A stretch of 64,000 bases of DNA, from assembly GCA_963780815.1 (NCBI GenBank), contig CAWADG010000010.1:62001-126000 (forward strand), read 5' to 3'. The translations under genes and the position numbers were made by a program. A model generated the notes under the pieces. That model searched no databases and was not told where the DNA came from. It saw only the letters and a list, made by a program, of their open reading frames with translations. The DNA comes from VRUE01 sp963780815. GTDB taxonomy: Bacteria > Actinomycetota > Thermoleophilia > Solirubrobacterales > 70-9. Shown one piece after another: positions 42,463-50,799 of this stretch. Every line of letters starts with the position of its first letter. Position 1 is the stretch's first letter.

Positions 42463-42505
42463 AGATGAAAGCCAGATGAATACAGCTTTCACCCGGCATT
42501 CATCG
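42463..42505. promoter_or_regulatory. Operator-like repeats between the regulator and lipoprotein genes
   Basis: AGATGAAA (42463-42470) and AGATGAAT (42474-42481) are 11 bases apart, with a further CTTTCA and ATTCATC up to 42504. They resemble the TGAAA repeats before the PepSY gene. Placed in the 105-base divergent gap, they would let the regulator control itself and the lipoprotein. Confidence 0.55.
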
Positions 42506-42543
42506 TCGTCGGGGATAAGGGTGTCCCCAACGAAAGGAGACCA

Positions 42544-43317
42544 GTGCCATCGTCCCGCTCGATCAAGGTGACCGCTGTGATCCTCTGCATCGCGCTCCTC
42601 TCCTCAATCCAGGTTGCCTGTGGGAAGAGTGGGGAAAACGATGGGAGCGCTGCGCACGCGGATGGCCGGCTCCCGGAGGGAGCCGAACCCGTCGACCTCA
42701 GCCCGACGGACTTCACGGTCGCGATCGACAACCGCTACTGGCCGATGGCGCCCGGCACCCGCTGGGTCTATCGGGAGACGGAAGGACACGGAGTGGTGAA
42801 GCGGGTCGTCGTCACCGTCACCGACAAGACAAGGCGGATCGCCGACGGGATCGAGGCGCGGGTGGTCCACGATGTCGCGACAGCGAACGGGAGGCCGGCA
42901 GAGGTGACCGACGACTGGTATGCCCAGGACTCGGAAGGCAATCTCTGGTACCTGGGGGAGAAGACCGCCGAGTATGAGAACGGCAAGGTGGCCTCGACCG
43001 AAGGATCCTGGGAGGCGGGCGTCGACGGCGCCCAGCCGGGCGTGATCATGCCAGCCCGGCCGCAGACCGGACAGGCCTACCGCCAGGAGTACTACGCCGG
43101 CGAAGCCGAAGACAGCGCAAGGGTCCTCAGCACCGACGAGCAGGTCCAGGCCCCCTTCGGCCATTTCGGCGAAGCGGTCCTGACCAAGGAGACGACGCCG
43201 CTCGAGCCGGACGTGGTCGAGTACAAGCTCTACGCGCCGAACATCGGGCCGGCGATGGCGATGGACGTCTCGGGCGAATCGGATCGCGAGGAACTGGTTT
43301 CTCTCAGCCGCCGCTAG
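42544..43317 (+). CDS. Lipoprotein of unknown function
   Basis: 257 residues. The signal peptide ends in Q-V-A-C (lipobox) at about residue 26, so the protein is anchored at the outer face of the membrane. The mature part is rich in beta strands and aromatic residues (R-Y-W-P-M-A-P-G-T-R-W-V-Y-R, then W-Y-A-Q-D and N-L-W-Y-L-G-E-K). GTG 42544 has AAAGGAG in front. Divergent from the two-component genes and sharing an operator-like repeat, it is probably part of their regulon or of the signal-sensing module. Confidence 0.75.
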   Translation: MPSSRSIKVTAVILCIALLSSIQVACGKSGENDGSAAHADGRLPEGAEPVDLSPTDFTVAIDNRYWPMAPGTRWVYRETEGHGVVKRVVVTVTDKTRRIADGIEARVVHDVATANGRPAEVTDDWYAQDSEGNLWYLGEKTAEYENGKVASTEGSWEAGVDGAQPGVIMPARPQTGQAYRQEYYAGEAEDSARVLSTDEQVQAPFGHFGEAVLTKETTPLEPDVVEYKLYAPNIGPAMAMDVSGESDREELVSLSRR

Positions 43318-43327
43318 GATTGGCGGC

Positions 43328-43599
43328 GGACCGTGCTAGGCGGGGAATCAGCGGTGCCCTGTAACCCGCAATCCGCTCTAGCGGGGCCGAATCCCGTTCC
43401 GAGGGGCTGGCCGTCGGGGTCAGTGCGCCGGGGGCGGCGTTGACGGCCGGGTCCTGCGCGACGTGGGCACGTGAATCAGGTCAGGTCCGGAAGGAAGCAG
43501 CCTTAAGCGGATGCCGCGGGTGCCGCAGGAAAGCCCGGCTCGAGCCAAACCAGGTGGACACGCCCGGTGACTTCGTCTCAGAGGCGGGGCGCACGGTCC
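43328..43599 (+). ncRNA. ffs: Signal recognition particle RNA, large bacterial type
   Basis: The 5' and 3' ends pair perfectly (GGACCGTGC at 43328-43336 with GCACGGTCC at 43591-43599), giving a 272-base RNA. The 5' part has the Alu-domain blocks GTGCTAGGCGGGGA, AGCGGTGCCCTGTA and AATCCGCT. The S-domain apex at about 43477-43505 contains the invariant AGGTCCGGAAGGAAGCAGCC and is enclosed by GCCGGG/CCCGGC arms (43446 and 43534). It binds Ffh and targets membrane proteins. The short-type RNA alone would be 43446-43539, but the Alu blocks and end pairing support the long form. Confidence 0.92.
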
Positions 43600-43602
43600 A
43601 TT

Positions 43603-44391
43603 TCATTCGATCAGCCGCGCCTCCATGCGGTTGACCGCGATCCGCCACATCACGAGGGCGAATCCGACCAGGGATGCGAACCGGATCAGGTCGACCGGCT
43701 CGTACCCGAAGGCGCCGCCACGGACGAGTTCGACCAGCTGCAGAAGTGGGTTGAGCTGGGCGAGGATCTGGACCCCCTGGGGCAGTTCGTCGATCGGGAA
43801 GAAGGCGCCGGAGACGAGGAATAGAGGGGTGACGAACAGCGCCGTCACGTAGTTGAACTGGTCGATCTTGGCGACGATCGCCGCCGTCGCGACGCCGAAG
43901 CCGGCGAAGCCGAGCGCGGTGACGAGGCAGAACAGCGGCACCAGCAGCATCCCCGGTGCGGGGTCGAGCCCGAACACCATCGTCACCAGCAGCGGGAAGC
44001 AGCCGTAGATGCTCGACCGGGCCCCGATCCAGAGCATCTCGGCGCTGACGAGCTCTTCGACGTCGACCGGTGCGGCGAGGATCGCTTCGTAAGTGTTCTG
44101 GAAGCGGTGCTTGACGAAGGTGCCGAACATCGCCGGGAGGGCGCTGGAGAAGATCACCGCGGTGGCGACCATCCCGGTGCCGACGAATTGGACATAGGGG
44201 ATGCCGTTGACTTCGTCGACGAGCGTCGCCGAGAGGCCGAGGCCGAAGGCGAGCAGGTAGACCAGCGGTTCGAGCAGGCTCGAGAACGTCGTCCCCTTCC
44301 AGTAGGTGCGGAAGTTGGCGGCCTCGCGGCTCATCACGCCGCTGATCGCAGCCGGTTCGAGCCGCCGCATTCCCACTCGTCGGCGGCTCAC
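43603..44391 (-). CDS. ABC-2 type exporter permease
   Basis: 262 residues, six membrane helices. After a basic N-terminus it shows E-A-A-N-F-R-T-Y-W-K-G, F-S-S-L-L-E-P-L-V-Y-L-L-A-F-G-L-G-L and the F-G-T-F-V-K-H-R-F-Q-N-T-Y-E-A cytosolic loop of the NodJ/DrrB-type permeases. GTG at 44391 overlaps the ATPase stop by three bases. Together they form an exporter of lipids, polysaccharides or drugs; the substrate is unknown. Confidence 0.88.
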   Translation of the reverse strand: MSRRRVGMRRLEPAAISGVMSREAANFRTYWKGTTFSSLLEPLVYLLAFGLGLSATLVDEVNGIPYVQFVGTGMVATAVIFSSALPAMFGTFVKHRFQNTYEAILAAPVDVEELVSAEMLWIGARSSIYGCFPLLVTMVFGLDPAPGMLLVPLFCLVTALGFAGFGVATAAIVAKIDQFNYVTALFVTPLFLVSGAFFPIDELPQGVQILAQLNPLLQLVELVRGGAFGYEPVDLIRFASLVGFALVMWRIAVNRMEARLIE

Positions 44392-45278
44392 TCCGCCTCC
44401 TCCCCGGTCAGCAGGACGAAGACGTCCTCGAGCGAGGCGGCGCGGCGGACGGCGTCGTCGGGAACAGCGCCGTCGGTGGCACGCTCGGAGCCGACGATCG
44501 CGATCGCGGGCCCGGCCGGGCGGACCCTCAGCCCGGCCGCCTCCGCTCTGGACCGTGCCTCGGCGAGCCGCTCGGGTGGCGCGTAGATTTCGGCCGTCTC
44601 GCGGCCGGCGTGCTCGACGATCAGCTCCGCCGGGCGGCCGCGGCTGATGATCTTCCCGTGCGCCATCACCGCGACCTCGTCGGCGAGTCGCTCGGCCTCC
44701 TCGATGTAGTGGGTCGACATCAGGATCGTCGTCCCCTGCGAGCGCAGATTGTCGATCAGCGTCCAGAGCTCGGTCCGGATCTGGGGGTCGAGCCCGACCG
44801 TCGGCTCGTCAAGGAGGAGGAGCCTGGGGTCGTGGACGAGGCCCCTGGCCAGCAGCAGCCGGCGGCGCATCCCGCCCGAGAGCTCGTCGACGGCATCGCG
44901 GCGGCGGGCGCTGAGCCGGGCAAGCTCGAGCGCGCCCTCGACCGCGGCGCCGACATCGGGAACCCGGTAGAGGCGGGCGAACACGGCGAGGTTATCTTCG
45001 ACCGTGACGTCGACGTCGAGGTTGTCGAGCTGCGGGACGACGCCCATTTCGGCGCGCGCGACCTTCGCCTCGGCCGGGAGCTCGTGGCCGAGTACCCGGA
45101 GGACGCCGGCGTCGGGCAGCGCCTGGCCGGTCAGCAACCGCATAGTCGTCGACTTGCCGGCGCCGTTCGGCCCGAGCAGGCCGAGGCAGATTCCCTCCGG
45201 CACCTCGAGGTCGAGGCCGTCCACCGCGATGATCGGCCCGAACTTCTTCACGACGCCGCGAAGCTCTATCGCCGCCAT
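44388..45278 (-). CDS. ABC exporter ATPase (DrrA/NodI-like)
   Basis: 296 residues. Walker A G-P-N-G-A-G-K-S-T-T, Q-loop G-V-V-P-Q-L-D-N-L-D, signature L-S-G-G-M-R-R-R, Walker B L-L-L-L-D-E-P-T, H-loop S-T-H-Y. The C-terminal 80 residues form the small domain of this exporter class, which ends with L-E-D-V-F-V-L-L-T. Translation is coupled to the permease by an overlap. Confidence 0.92.
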   Translation of the reverse strand: MAAIELRGVVKKFGPIIAVDGLDLEVPEGICLGLLGPNGAGKSTTMRLLTGQALPDAGVLRVLGHELPAEAKVARAEMGVVPQLDNLDVDVTVEDNLAVFARLYRVPDVGAAVEGALELARLSARRRDAVDELSGGMRRRLLLARGLVHDPRLLLLDEPTVGLDPQIRTELWTLIDNLRSQGTTILMSTHYIEEAERLADEVAVMAHGKIISRGRPAELIVEHAGRETAEIYAPPERLAEARSRAEAAGLRVRPAGPAIAIVGSERATDGAVPDDAVRRAASLEDVFVLLTGEEAE

Positions 45279-45311
45279 GCAACTGATGCTGTCAGGTCGC
45301 CTCGACGCGCC

Positions 45312-46229
45312 TCAGGCAGAGGCGAGGCGCTCGGCGAGCCAGAGGTCGCAGAGCCAGTCCGACTGGTCGCCTCCGGTACGGCTGACGACGATGCTGTCCG
45401 GGCTCCCGCTGACCTTGACCTTCTTCCAGCGGGGCGAGTCCGCGAGCCTCTTCGTCACCGCGTCGATGTCCGGCGGGGCCGCGGCGGCGAGGCGGATTTC
45501 GCTGGCGCCGCTCCGTTCCTCGCCGCCGAGGCGGACCGTGACCTGGCGGCCGTGGCGCTCGCCCTTCAGCACCAGGGCGCCGCGGATCCGCGGACCCATC
45601 CGGGGCGTCACCGGTTCCCTCATCTCTACCCGGACCGTCGGCCGCTCGGTGACCTCGAGGCCGAGCGGCGCCATCGCCTCGCCGACGCGTTCGTAGCCGC
45701 TGTCGAGCTCGCCGCCGGGACCCAGGGCCCGGCGGGCGCCGTATAGCGCGGCCGCCACGATCAGCGGGCCGCCGATCAGCAGAGGCACGAAGCTTTCGAG
45801 CAGGTAGATCGCCGGAACGGTGAGGAAGATCAGCCCGACGATCACGACGCCGAGGTTGAGGCTGCGCCGGCCCGCATTCCAGAGCTCGCTGCGTGCTTCG
45901 ACCGCCTTGCGGTCGATCGGCCGCACAGCCAGCGCCGCCCACAGCTCGGGCTCGGCAAGCGTCGTCGGGTCGTCGATCTCATGGCCGCCCTCGGCCGCGG
46001 CGCGCTCGGTGCCTCTCGCGCTGACCCCGGCGGCGCGCTCGAGGTCGGAGCGCTGAAGGATGAAGAGGATCACAAAGAAGACGGCGATGACGCCGAAGAT
46101 CAGCGCGATCGCGCCCTTCGGGTTGGCCTGGCCGCTTCCCATGGTCAACGCGATCACGACGACCACGACCATCACGAGGATGACGCCGACGATGCCGAAC
46201 CTGGACGAGCGCTTGAACCCTCCGGCCAT
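45312..46229 (-). CDS. Membrane protein of unknown function
   Basis: 305 residues. Two TM helices near the N-terminus are followed by a cytosolic segment with R-S-D-L-E-R-A-A-G-V-S-A-R-G, then two more helices around residues 125-165, and a C-terminal soluble domain of about 135 residues with beta-strand patterns (T-V-R-V-E-M-R-E-P-V-T, K-V-K-V-S-G-S-P-D). No family is recognised. It lies 33 bases upstream of the ABC exporter genes on the same strand, so it may be their operon partner. Confidence 0.7.
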   Translation of the reverse strand: MAGGFKRSSRFGIVGVILVMVVVVVIALTMGSGQANPKGAIALIFGVIAVFFVILFILQRSDLERAAGVSARGTERAAAEGGHEIDDPTTLAEPELWAALAVRPIDRKAVEARSELWNAGRRSLNLGVVIVGLIFLTVPAIYLLESFVPLLIGGPLIVAAALYGARRALGPGGELDSGYERVGEAMAPLGLEVTERPTVRVEMREPVTPRMGPRIRGALVLKGERHGRQVTVRLGGEERSGASEIRLAAAAPPDIDAVTKRLADSPRWKKVKVSGSPDSIVVSRTGGDQSDWLCDLWLAERLASA

Positions 46230-46265
46230 CCCGCGCGCAGGCTACACCGTGGGAGACTGCGCGCC

Positions 46266-47045
46266 GTGCTCGACGAGCGATGGATCAGGGCCCTCCACGT
46301 GGAGACGATGCGGGAGCATGAACTGCACGAGGAGCGCGAGCCGCACGTCCTCTTCCAGGCCTCGACGATCGCCGCCCTGCTCGATGGTGCCTATGACGGC
46401 GACCTCACCTTCGCCGAGCTGGCCCAACATGGCGACCTCGGCCTCGGCACGCTGAACGGGCTCGACGGGGAGATGATCGCCCTCGACGGCCGCTTCTACC
46501 GGGCCGCCGTCGACGGCGCGATAGCCGAGGTGGCGCCCGGGGAGCGGACCCCGTTCGCGGTCGTAACCGGGTTCACGCCGACGATCGAGGCCGAGATCGC
46601 CGGGCCGATCTCCCACGACGGCCTCCTCGCCGCCCTCGACGCCCTGATCCCGGACGGGGCTGCGTCGTGCGCGATCCGTCTCGACGGGCGGTTCGAGTCG
46701 GTTCGCGCCCGCTCGGTACCCCGCCAGGTTCCGCCGTACCGACCGTTGACGGAAGTCGTCGCCGAGCAGCGCGTGTTCGACCTCGACGATGTCGTCGGCA
46801 CGATGCTCGGGTTCCGGTTCCCGAGCTACGCCGAGGGGATCGAGGTGAGCGGGTTCCACCTTCATTTCATCGACGCCGATCGGCGCCGCGGCGGCCACGT
46901 CCTCGACTCGCGGGTCGGCCACGCCCGGGCCCGCCTCGACCCCTCGAACGACCTCCACATCGAGCTGCCGCCGGCGATCGACCTTGCGAGCCCGGAGCTC
47001 GCCGCCGGGACGCATGCCGCGATCGAGCTGGTAGAGCGGGGCTGA
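46266..47045 (+). CDS. alsD: Acetolactate decarboxylase
   Basis: 259 residues; converts 2-acetolactate to acetoin. Conserved blocks: L-F-Q-A-S-T-I-A-A-L-L-D-G-A-Y-D-G near the start, G-D-L-G-L-G-T-L-N-G-L-D-G-E-M-I, and the zinc ligands in G-F-H-L-H-F-I and G-G-H-V-L-D. GTG 46266 (V-L-D-E-R-W-I-R) is the first suitable start past the divergent membrane gene; the frame is open further left without a good codon. No acetolactate synthase is adjacent. Confidence 0.9.
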   Translation: MLDERWIRALHVETMREHELHEEREPHVLFQASTIAALLDGAYDGDLTFAELAQHGDLGLGTLNGLDGEMIALDGRFYRAAVDGAIAEVAPGERTPFAVVTGFTPTIEAEIAGPISHDGLLAALDALIPDGAASCAIRLDGRFESVRARSVPRQVPPYRPLTEVVAEQRVFDLDDVVGTMLGFRFPSYAEGIEVSGFHLHFIDADRRRGGHVLDSRVGHARARLDPSNDLHIELPPAIDLASPELAAGTHAAIELVERG

Positions 47046-47048
47046 TCC

Positions 47049-48614
47049 TCAGCAGCGTCGGTAGAGGATCCAGGAGTCGTTGCCGACGGGGACCCGCTGG
47101 AAACCGGGGGGTACCGTCGAGGTGAACCGCGACGGGTCGTTCGGGTCGAGGATGAAGTTGTGGATCACGAACGGCGAGGCCGGTTTGAGGAAGTAGCCGT
47201 GTCGCGGCTGGCGCTGCTCGGAGGAGCTGACGATCCGGCTCGGCCGGACCTTCAGGTCGAAGGCGAGGCGGGGAACCGCACGGTGGTTGGGGACCGAGAT
47301 CGGCAGGCAGAGCGGTTCGAAGGCGCTCGACTCGGCGAGGTCGTTGAGGTCCGACTCGATCTCGCCCTGGTTGGTGAGATCGGTATTGACCTGGTGCAGC
47401 AGGTCGTACTGGTTGGGCCCCCAGACGACGAACATCAGCGCGACGAACGCGGCGAAGGCCTGCCAGGGCCGGCGCCAGCGGTGGCCGTGCTCGAGCAGCC
47501 GCCAGCCGAGCAGGCCGAGCGCGGCGAACACCGCCAGGACCGCGGCGGCGAGCATCGTGTAGCGGGGGATGATCGCGAGCCCCGACACGGCGAGCACCGC
47601 GAAGGCGCCGAGGGCGAGGACAGCGGTGGCCACCCCGATCCCGGAGCGGCGCCGCAGCAGGGCCCAGCCGAGCACGATCCCACCCGCGGCGCCGACCATC
47701 CCGGGCCACTGCAGGACCTCGCCGAGCCGGCGTGGCCCGTAGAGGACGAGATCGACCGGGCCTGTCTGGCGTTCGAGGGTTTCGACCGTGTCGCGGGTGC
47801 CGGTGAACGAGTAGGTCGGGCTGCCGGCGGTAATCCAATCGAACAGCGCCCATCCGACCGGCGCCGCCAGGGCGAGGGCGAGGAGTCCCAGGCCGCTGGG
47901 GGAGAGGAGGTTGTCCCTCGCCCGGACAAGTGCCGGTCTAATCAGACCGGCACTTTGAGTATCCGCCCGTTCGAGGGACAACCTCCCCTCCTCCGCGGGC
48001 GTCGCCGTCGCCGCCCCATCCCCGCCAGCCCGCTCGCCCGAGCCCGGCGGGTCGGTCGTTAGCAGCAGATATGCGAGGTAGGCGAGGGAGAAGAGCCAGG
48101 CCTCGGGGCGGAGCAGGCCGGCGAGGGCGAGGAGCGAGAGGACCGGCCAGCCCGCCCGCGGCCGCCGGGTCTCGATCACGAGCGCGCCGAGGACCAGCGC
48201 GATGTAGGGAAGGTCGACGTAGGCGCGGAGCCCGTTCGAGAGGTAGGGCGCGCGGGTGAGGACGATCAGGGCGGCGACGGCGCCGATCGGGCGGTCGAAC
48301 CAGAGCGAGCCGAGGCGGTAGACGAGGTAGCCGACGAGGCCGAGGGAGACGTAGGCGATCACCATCGTCAGGTCGATTGAGCCATCGCCGAGCGGGGTGG
48401 TGAGGAGCCCGAACAGCTCGGCCAGGGGGTGCGGGGTGGGGGGCAGAGCGGCGCCGGTGTCGGGGCTCATCCCTTCGGCCATTTCCCGGCCCCAGAGGAG
48501 GGCGTAGATCGTGTCGTAGTTGGGGAACCCGAGCGGGAAGAGCAGCAGCAGCAGCGCCCCGACGCCGGCGACCCAGCCGGCCGGCGCGAGCCATCCTTTC
48601 GCCCGCGATTTCAC
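47049..48614 (-). CDS. Membrane glycosyltransferase, GT39/ArnT-like
   Basis: 521 residues with about ten to twelve membrane helices and a soluble C-terminal part. The first external loop holds N-Y-D-T-I-Y-A-L-L-W-G-R-E, with an Asp where the GT-C catalytic Asp lies, and R-A-P-Y-L-S-N-G-L-R follows. These enzymes transfer sugars from polyprenyl phosphates to proteins or cell-wall lipids. Residues around 210-240 are an insertion with low hydrophobicity, encoded by a nested palindrome (47901-47991). GTG 48614 is taken as the start; the frame stays open far upstream, antisense to dnaX, which is not coding. It converges with alsD with three bases between. Confidence 0.75.
   Translation of the reverse strand: MKSRAKGWLAPAGWVAGVGALLLLLFPLGFPNYDTIYALLWGREMAEGMSPDTGAALPPTPHPLAELFGLLTTPLGDGSIDLTMVIAYVSLGLVGYLVYRLGSLWFDRPIGAVAALIVLTRAPYLSNGLRAYVDLPYIALVLGALVIETRRPRAGWPVLSLLALAGLLRPEAWLFSLAYLAYLLLTTDPPGSGERAGGDGAATATPAEEGRLSLERADTQSAGLIRPALVRARDNLLSPSGLGLLALALAAPVGWALFDWITAGSPTYSFTGTRDTVETLERQTGPVDLVLYGPRRLGEVLQWPGMVGAAGGIVLGWALLRRRSGIGVATAVLALGAFAVLAVSGLAIIPRYTMLAAAVLAVFAALGLLGWRLLEHGHRWRRPWQAFAAFVALMFVVWGPNQYDLLHQVNTDLTNQGEIESDLNDLAESSAFEPLCLPISVPNHRAVPRLAFDLKVRPSRIVSSSEQRQPRHGYFLKPASPFVIHNFILDPNDPSRFTSTVPPGFQRVPVGNDSWILYRRC
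47901..47991. repeat. Nested palindromic element inside a coding region
   Basis: Outer arms 47901-47920 and 47972-47991 match as inverted repeats at 19 of 20 positions (15 consecutive perfect). Inside them lies a perfect 12-base palindrome, AAGTGCCGGTCT (47928-47939) and AGACCGGCACTT (47944-47955), with a 4-base loop. The 91 bases are read through in frame by the glycosyltransferase gene. The layout resembles small mobile palindromes or MITE-like units that insert into genes. Confidence 0.75.
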
Positions 48615-48662
48615 CGGCGCACCGTACAGGGACCGGTGGGGCCGCAGATACACTTGGACCCG

Positions 48663-50458
48663 ATGGCCTCCCCCGGCGACTCGACCTCCCTCTACCGCCG
48701 CCATCGCCCCGGCTCCTTCGACGAGGTGGTCGGCCAGCGGCACGTCGTCCGCACCCTGCGCAACGCGGTCGAGCAGGGCAAGGTCCACCACGCCTACCTC
48801 TTCGTCGGCTCGCGCGGGACCGGCAAGACCTCGATGGCGAAGATCCTCGCCCGCTCGCTCAACTGCGAGCGGGGCGGCCCGACCGTCACCCCCTGCGGCG
48901 AATGCGAATCGTGCGTGACGATCGCGGCCGGAACCTCGATCGACGTGATCGAGATGGACGCCGCCTCGAACCGCTCGGTCGACGACATCCGCGACCTCCG
49001 CGAGCGGGTCGCCTACGCGCCGGCGGGCGGACACCACAAGGTCTACATCCTCGACGAGGCCCACATGCTGACCAAGGAGGCCTGGAACGCCTTCCTCAAG
49101 ACGCTCGAGGAGCCGCCCCCGAACACCGTCTTCGTCCTCGCCACGACCGAGGCCCACCGCGTGATGCCGACGATCGCCGACCGCTGCCAGCGGTTCGACT
49201 TCCAGCGGCCCTCGCTGGAGCAGATCTCCGAGGTGCTCGAACGGGTCGCCGCCGCGGAGGGAATCGAGATCGAGGAGGGCGCCGTGGCGATGATCGCCCG
49301 CTCCGCCTCCGGCAGCTTCCGCGAGGCGCTCGGCACGCTCGACCAGCTCGTCGCCTTCGGTGGCGAGAAGGTTGGGCTCGACGAGGTCCTCGAGCTGCTC
49401 GGCGCCGCCGACGCCGAGCTCCTGTTCGCCGCCGTCGACGCGGTCGCCGCCGAGGACCCCCGGGGCGTCCTGATCGAGGTCGAGAAGATGGCGCGCTCGG
49501 GCCGCGACCCGGCCCAGTTCGCCCGCGACCTGCTCGGCCACCTCCGCCACCTCCTCGTCACCCAGACCGTCGGCGAGGTCCCCAACACCTTCGTCGTCAC
49601 CGCCACCGACGCAAACCGACTCGCGGCCCAATCGGCCGCGGTCGGCGCCGCGACGCTGGTCCGGACGATCGACGAGCTGGCCGCGGCGCTGACCGCCGTT
49701 CGCGAGGGGGACGACGCGCGGATGGCGGTGGAGATCGCGCTCTTGAAAGCCGCCCGTCCCGACCTCGACCCGTCGACGGAGGGGCTCCTGAGGCGGATCG
49801 AGCGGCTTGAAGAGATGACAGCGGTCCGGCGAGCCCCGGCCCGCGGGTCCTGTCGTGCCGGAGGGGCCCTCGTCCTCGCAGGCTGCGGGCAAGGAGCCCA
49901 CCGCCACGCCACCCGCGGGAGGGGCGCCGCCGGAGGACGACATCCGCTCGAGCCGCGTCGTCCGACCCGAAAGCTTCTGCGTCCGACGCGGGCGTCTCTG
50001 CCGCGGGTGGTGGCGGAGGAGGGGGGGTGAGGACGCCCTCGCCCGCAAGCCCCCCCTCCTCCGGCGACAGGACCCGCGGCTCTGAGGCGCCCGGTTTGTC
50101 CTTGGAGGAGATTCAGCGGGTCTGGCCGGCGGTGCTCGACCACCTGCTGAAGTCGGCGCCGGCGCTGGCGGCGACCTTCGAGGGGGCGAGGCCGGTGGGA
50201 TTGGACGGCGAGGGACTGCGGATCGGCTTTCCCGCGAACGCCACCTTCAACAAACGAAAGGCCGAGGCTCCGGACAAGCGCGACCAGCTGGTCGAGGCGT
50301 TGGACTCGGTGACGGGCCGGCGGCTGCAGCTCCATTACGTCCTCCTCGACGGAGCGGAGGGCGAGGAGGCGGCCGAGCCGGCCGCCGAGGAGGCGGTCGA
50401 TCACGAGGCCCTGGTCGAGAGGCTGAAGAGCGAGTTCGACGCGGAGGAGGTCGGCTGA
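48663..50458 (+). CDS. dnaX: DNA polymerase III subunit gamma/tau, two registers
   Basis: Clamp-loader ATPase. Walker A G-S-R-G-T-G-K-T-S near residue 50, the zinc site C-G-E-C-E-S-C, Walker B I-L-D-E-A-H-M, sensor 1 A-T-T-E-A-H-R, and sensor 2 G-S-F-R-E-A-L-G. The ATG-initiated frame ends at TGA 50028-50030, giving a 455-residue gamma-like product. The C-terminal tau domain (L-S-L-E-E-I-Q-R-V-W through V-T-G-R-R-L-Q-L-H-Y) is in the -1 register and ends at 50458. Slipping back one base at the G7 run 50021-50027 would join them into a 598-residue tau. From about 49820 to 49950 the middle register reads like a natural linker (P-E-G-P-S-S-S-Q-A-A-G-K-E-P), so two indels are the competing explanation. 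Followed by ybaB with a TGATG overlap. Confidence 0.85.
50015..50062 (+). promoter_or_regulatory. Candidate -1 slippage site with inverted repeat in dnaX
   Basis: Zero-frame codons read GAG GGG GGG TGA. The heptamer G-GGG-GGG (50021-50027) fits the X-XXY-YYZ rule and directly precedes the stop. GGAGGA just upstream could pair with 16S rRNA. The run is the end of a 13-base arm (50015-50027) that is perfectly complementary to 50050-50062, with a 22-base loop containing GAGG/CCTC. The run is part of the stem rather than upstream of it, which differs from the E. coli layout. RNA polymerase slippage adding one G would have the same effect. Confidence 0.6.
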
Positions 50459-50799
50459 TGGCGCGAGGAGGTCCGGGCGGCTTCGACGTGAACGCCCTGA
50501 TGAAACAGGCTCAGCAGATGCAGCAACAGATGCTCGAGGCGCAGGAGCAGCTCAAGGACGAGGTCGTCGAGGCCAGCGCCGGGGGCGGGATGGTCAAGGT
50601 CAAGATGGGCGGCGACCTCACCCTGCGAGAGATCCAGATCGACCCGGAGGCAATCGACCCGGAGGAGTCGGAGATGCTCGCCGACATGGTCCAGGCCGCG
50701 GTCAATGAGGCGCTGCGAGCCGCCCAGGACCTGGCCGGCTCGAAGATGGGCGGGATCACGGGCGGGCTCGGCGGCGGCATGGGCCTGCCGGGACCCTGA
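50458..50799 (+). CDS. YbaB/EbfC family nucleoid-associated protein
   Basis: 113 residues, DNA-binding dimer. The helix with M-K-Q-A-Q-Q-M-Q-Q-Q-M-L, the strand S-A-G-G-G-M-V-K-V-K-M-G-G-D and the Q-I-D-P-E-A-I-D-P-E segment are typical. The start overlaps the tau stop (TGATG), and the dnaX-ybaB-recR order is conserved in bacteria. A short Gly-rich tail closes the protein. Confidence 0.93.
   Translation: MARGGPGGFDVNALMKQAQQMQQQMLEAQEQLKDEVVEASAGGGMVKVKMGGDLTLREIQIDPEAIDPEESEMLADMVQAAVNEALRAAQDLAGSKMGGITGGLGGGMGLPGP

Noticed and set aside
43446..43539. Short-form SRP RNA only
   Set aside because: Upstream Alu-domain blocks and perfect pairing of 43328-43336 with 43591-43599 support the 272-base form.
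48615..50048. Long open frame on the minus strand opposite dnaX, continuous with the glycosyltransferase gene
   Set aside because: It mirrors dnaX codons in high-GC DNA, has no membrane or domain pattern, and the glycosyltransferase has a natural start at 48614.
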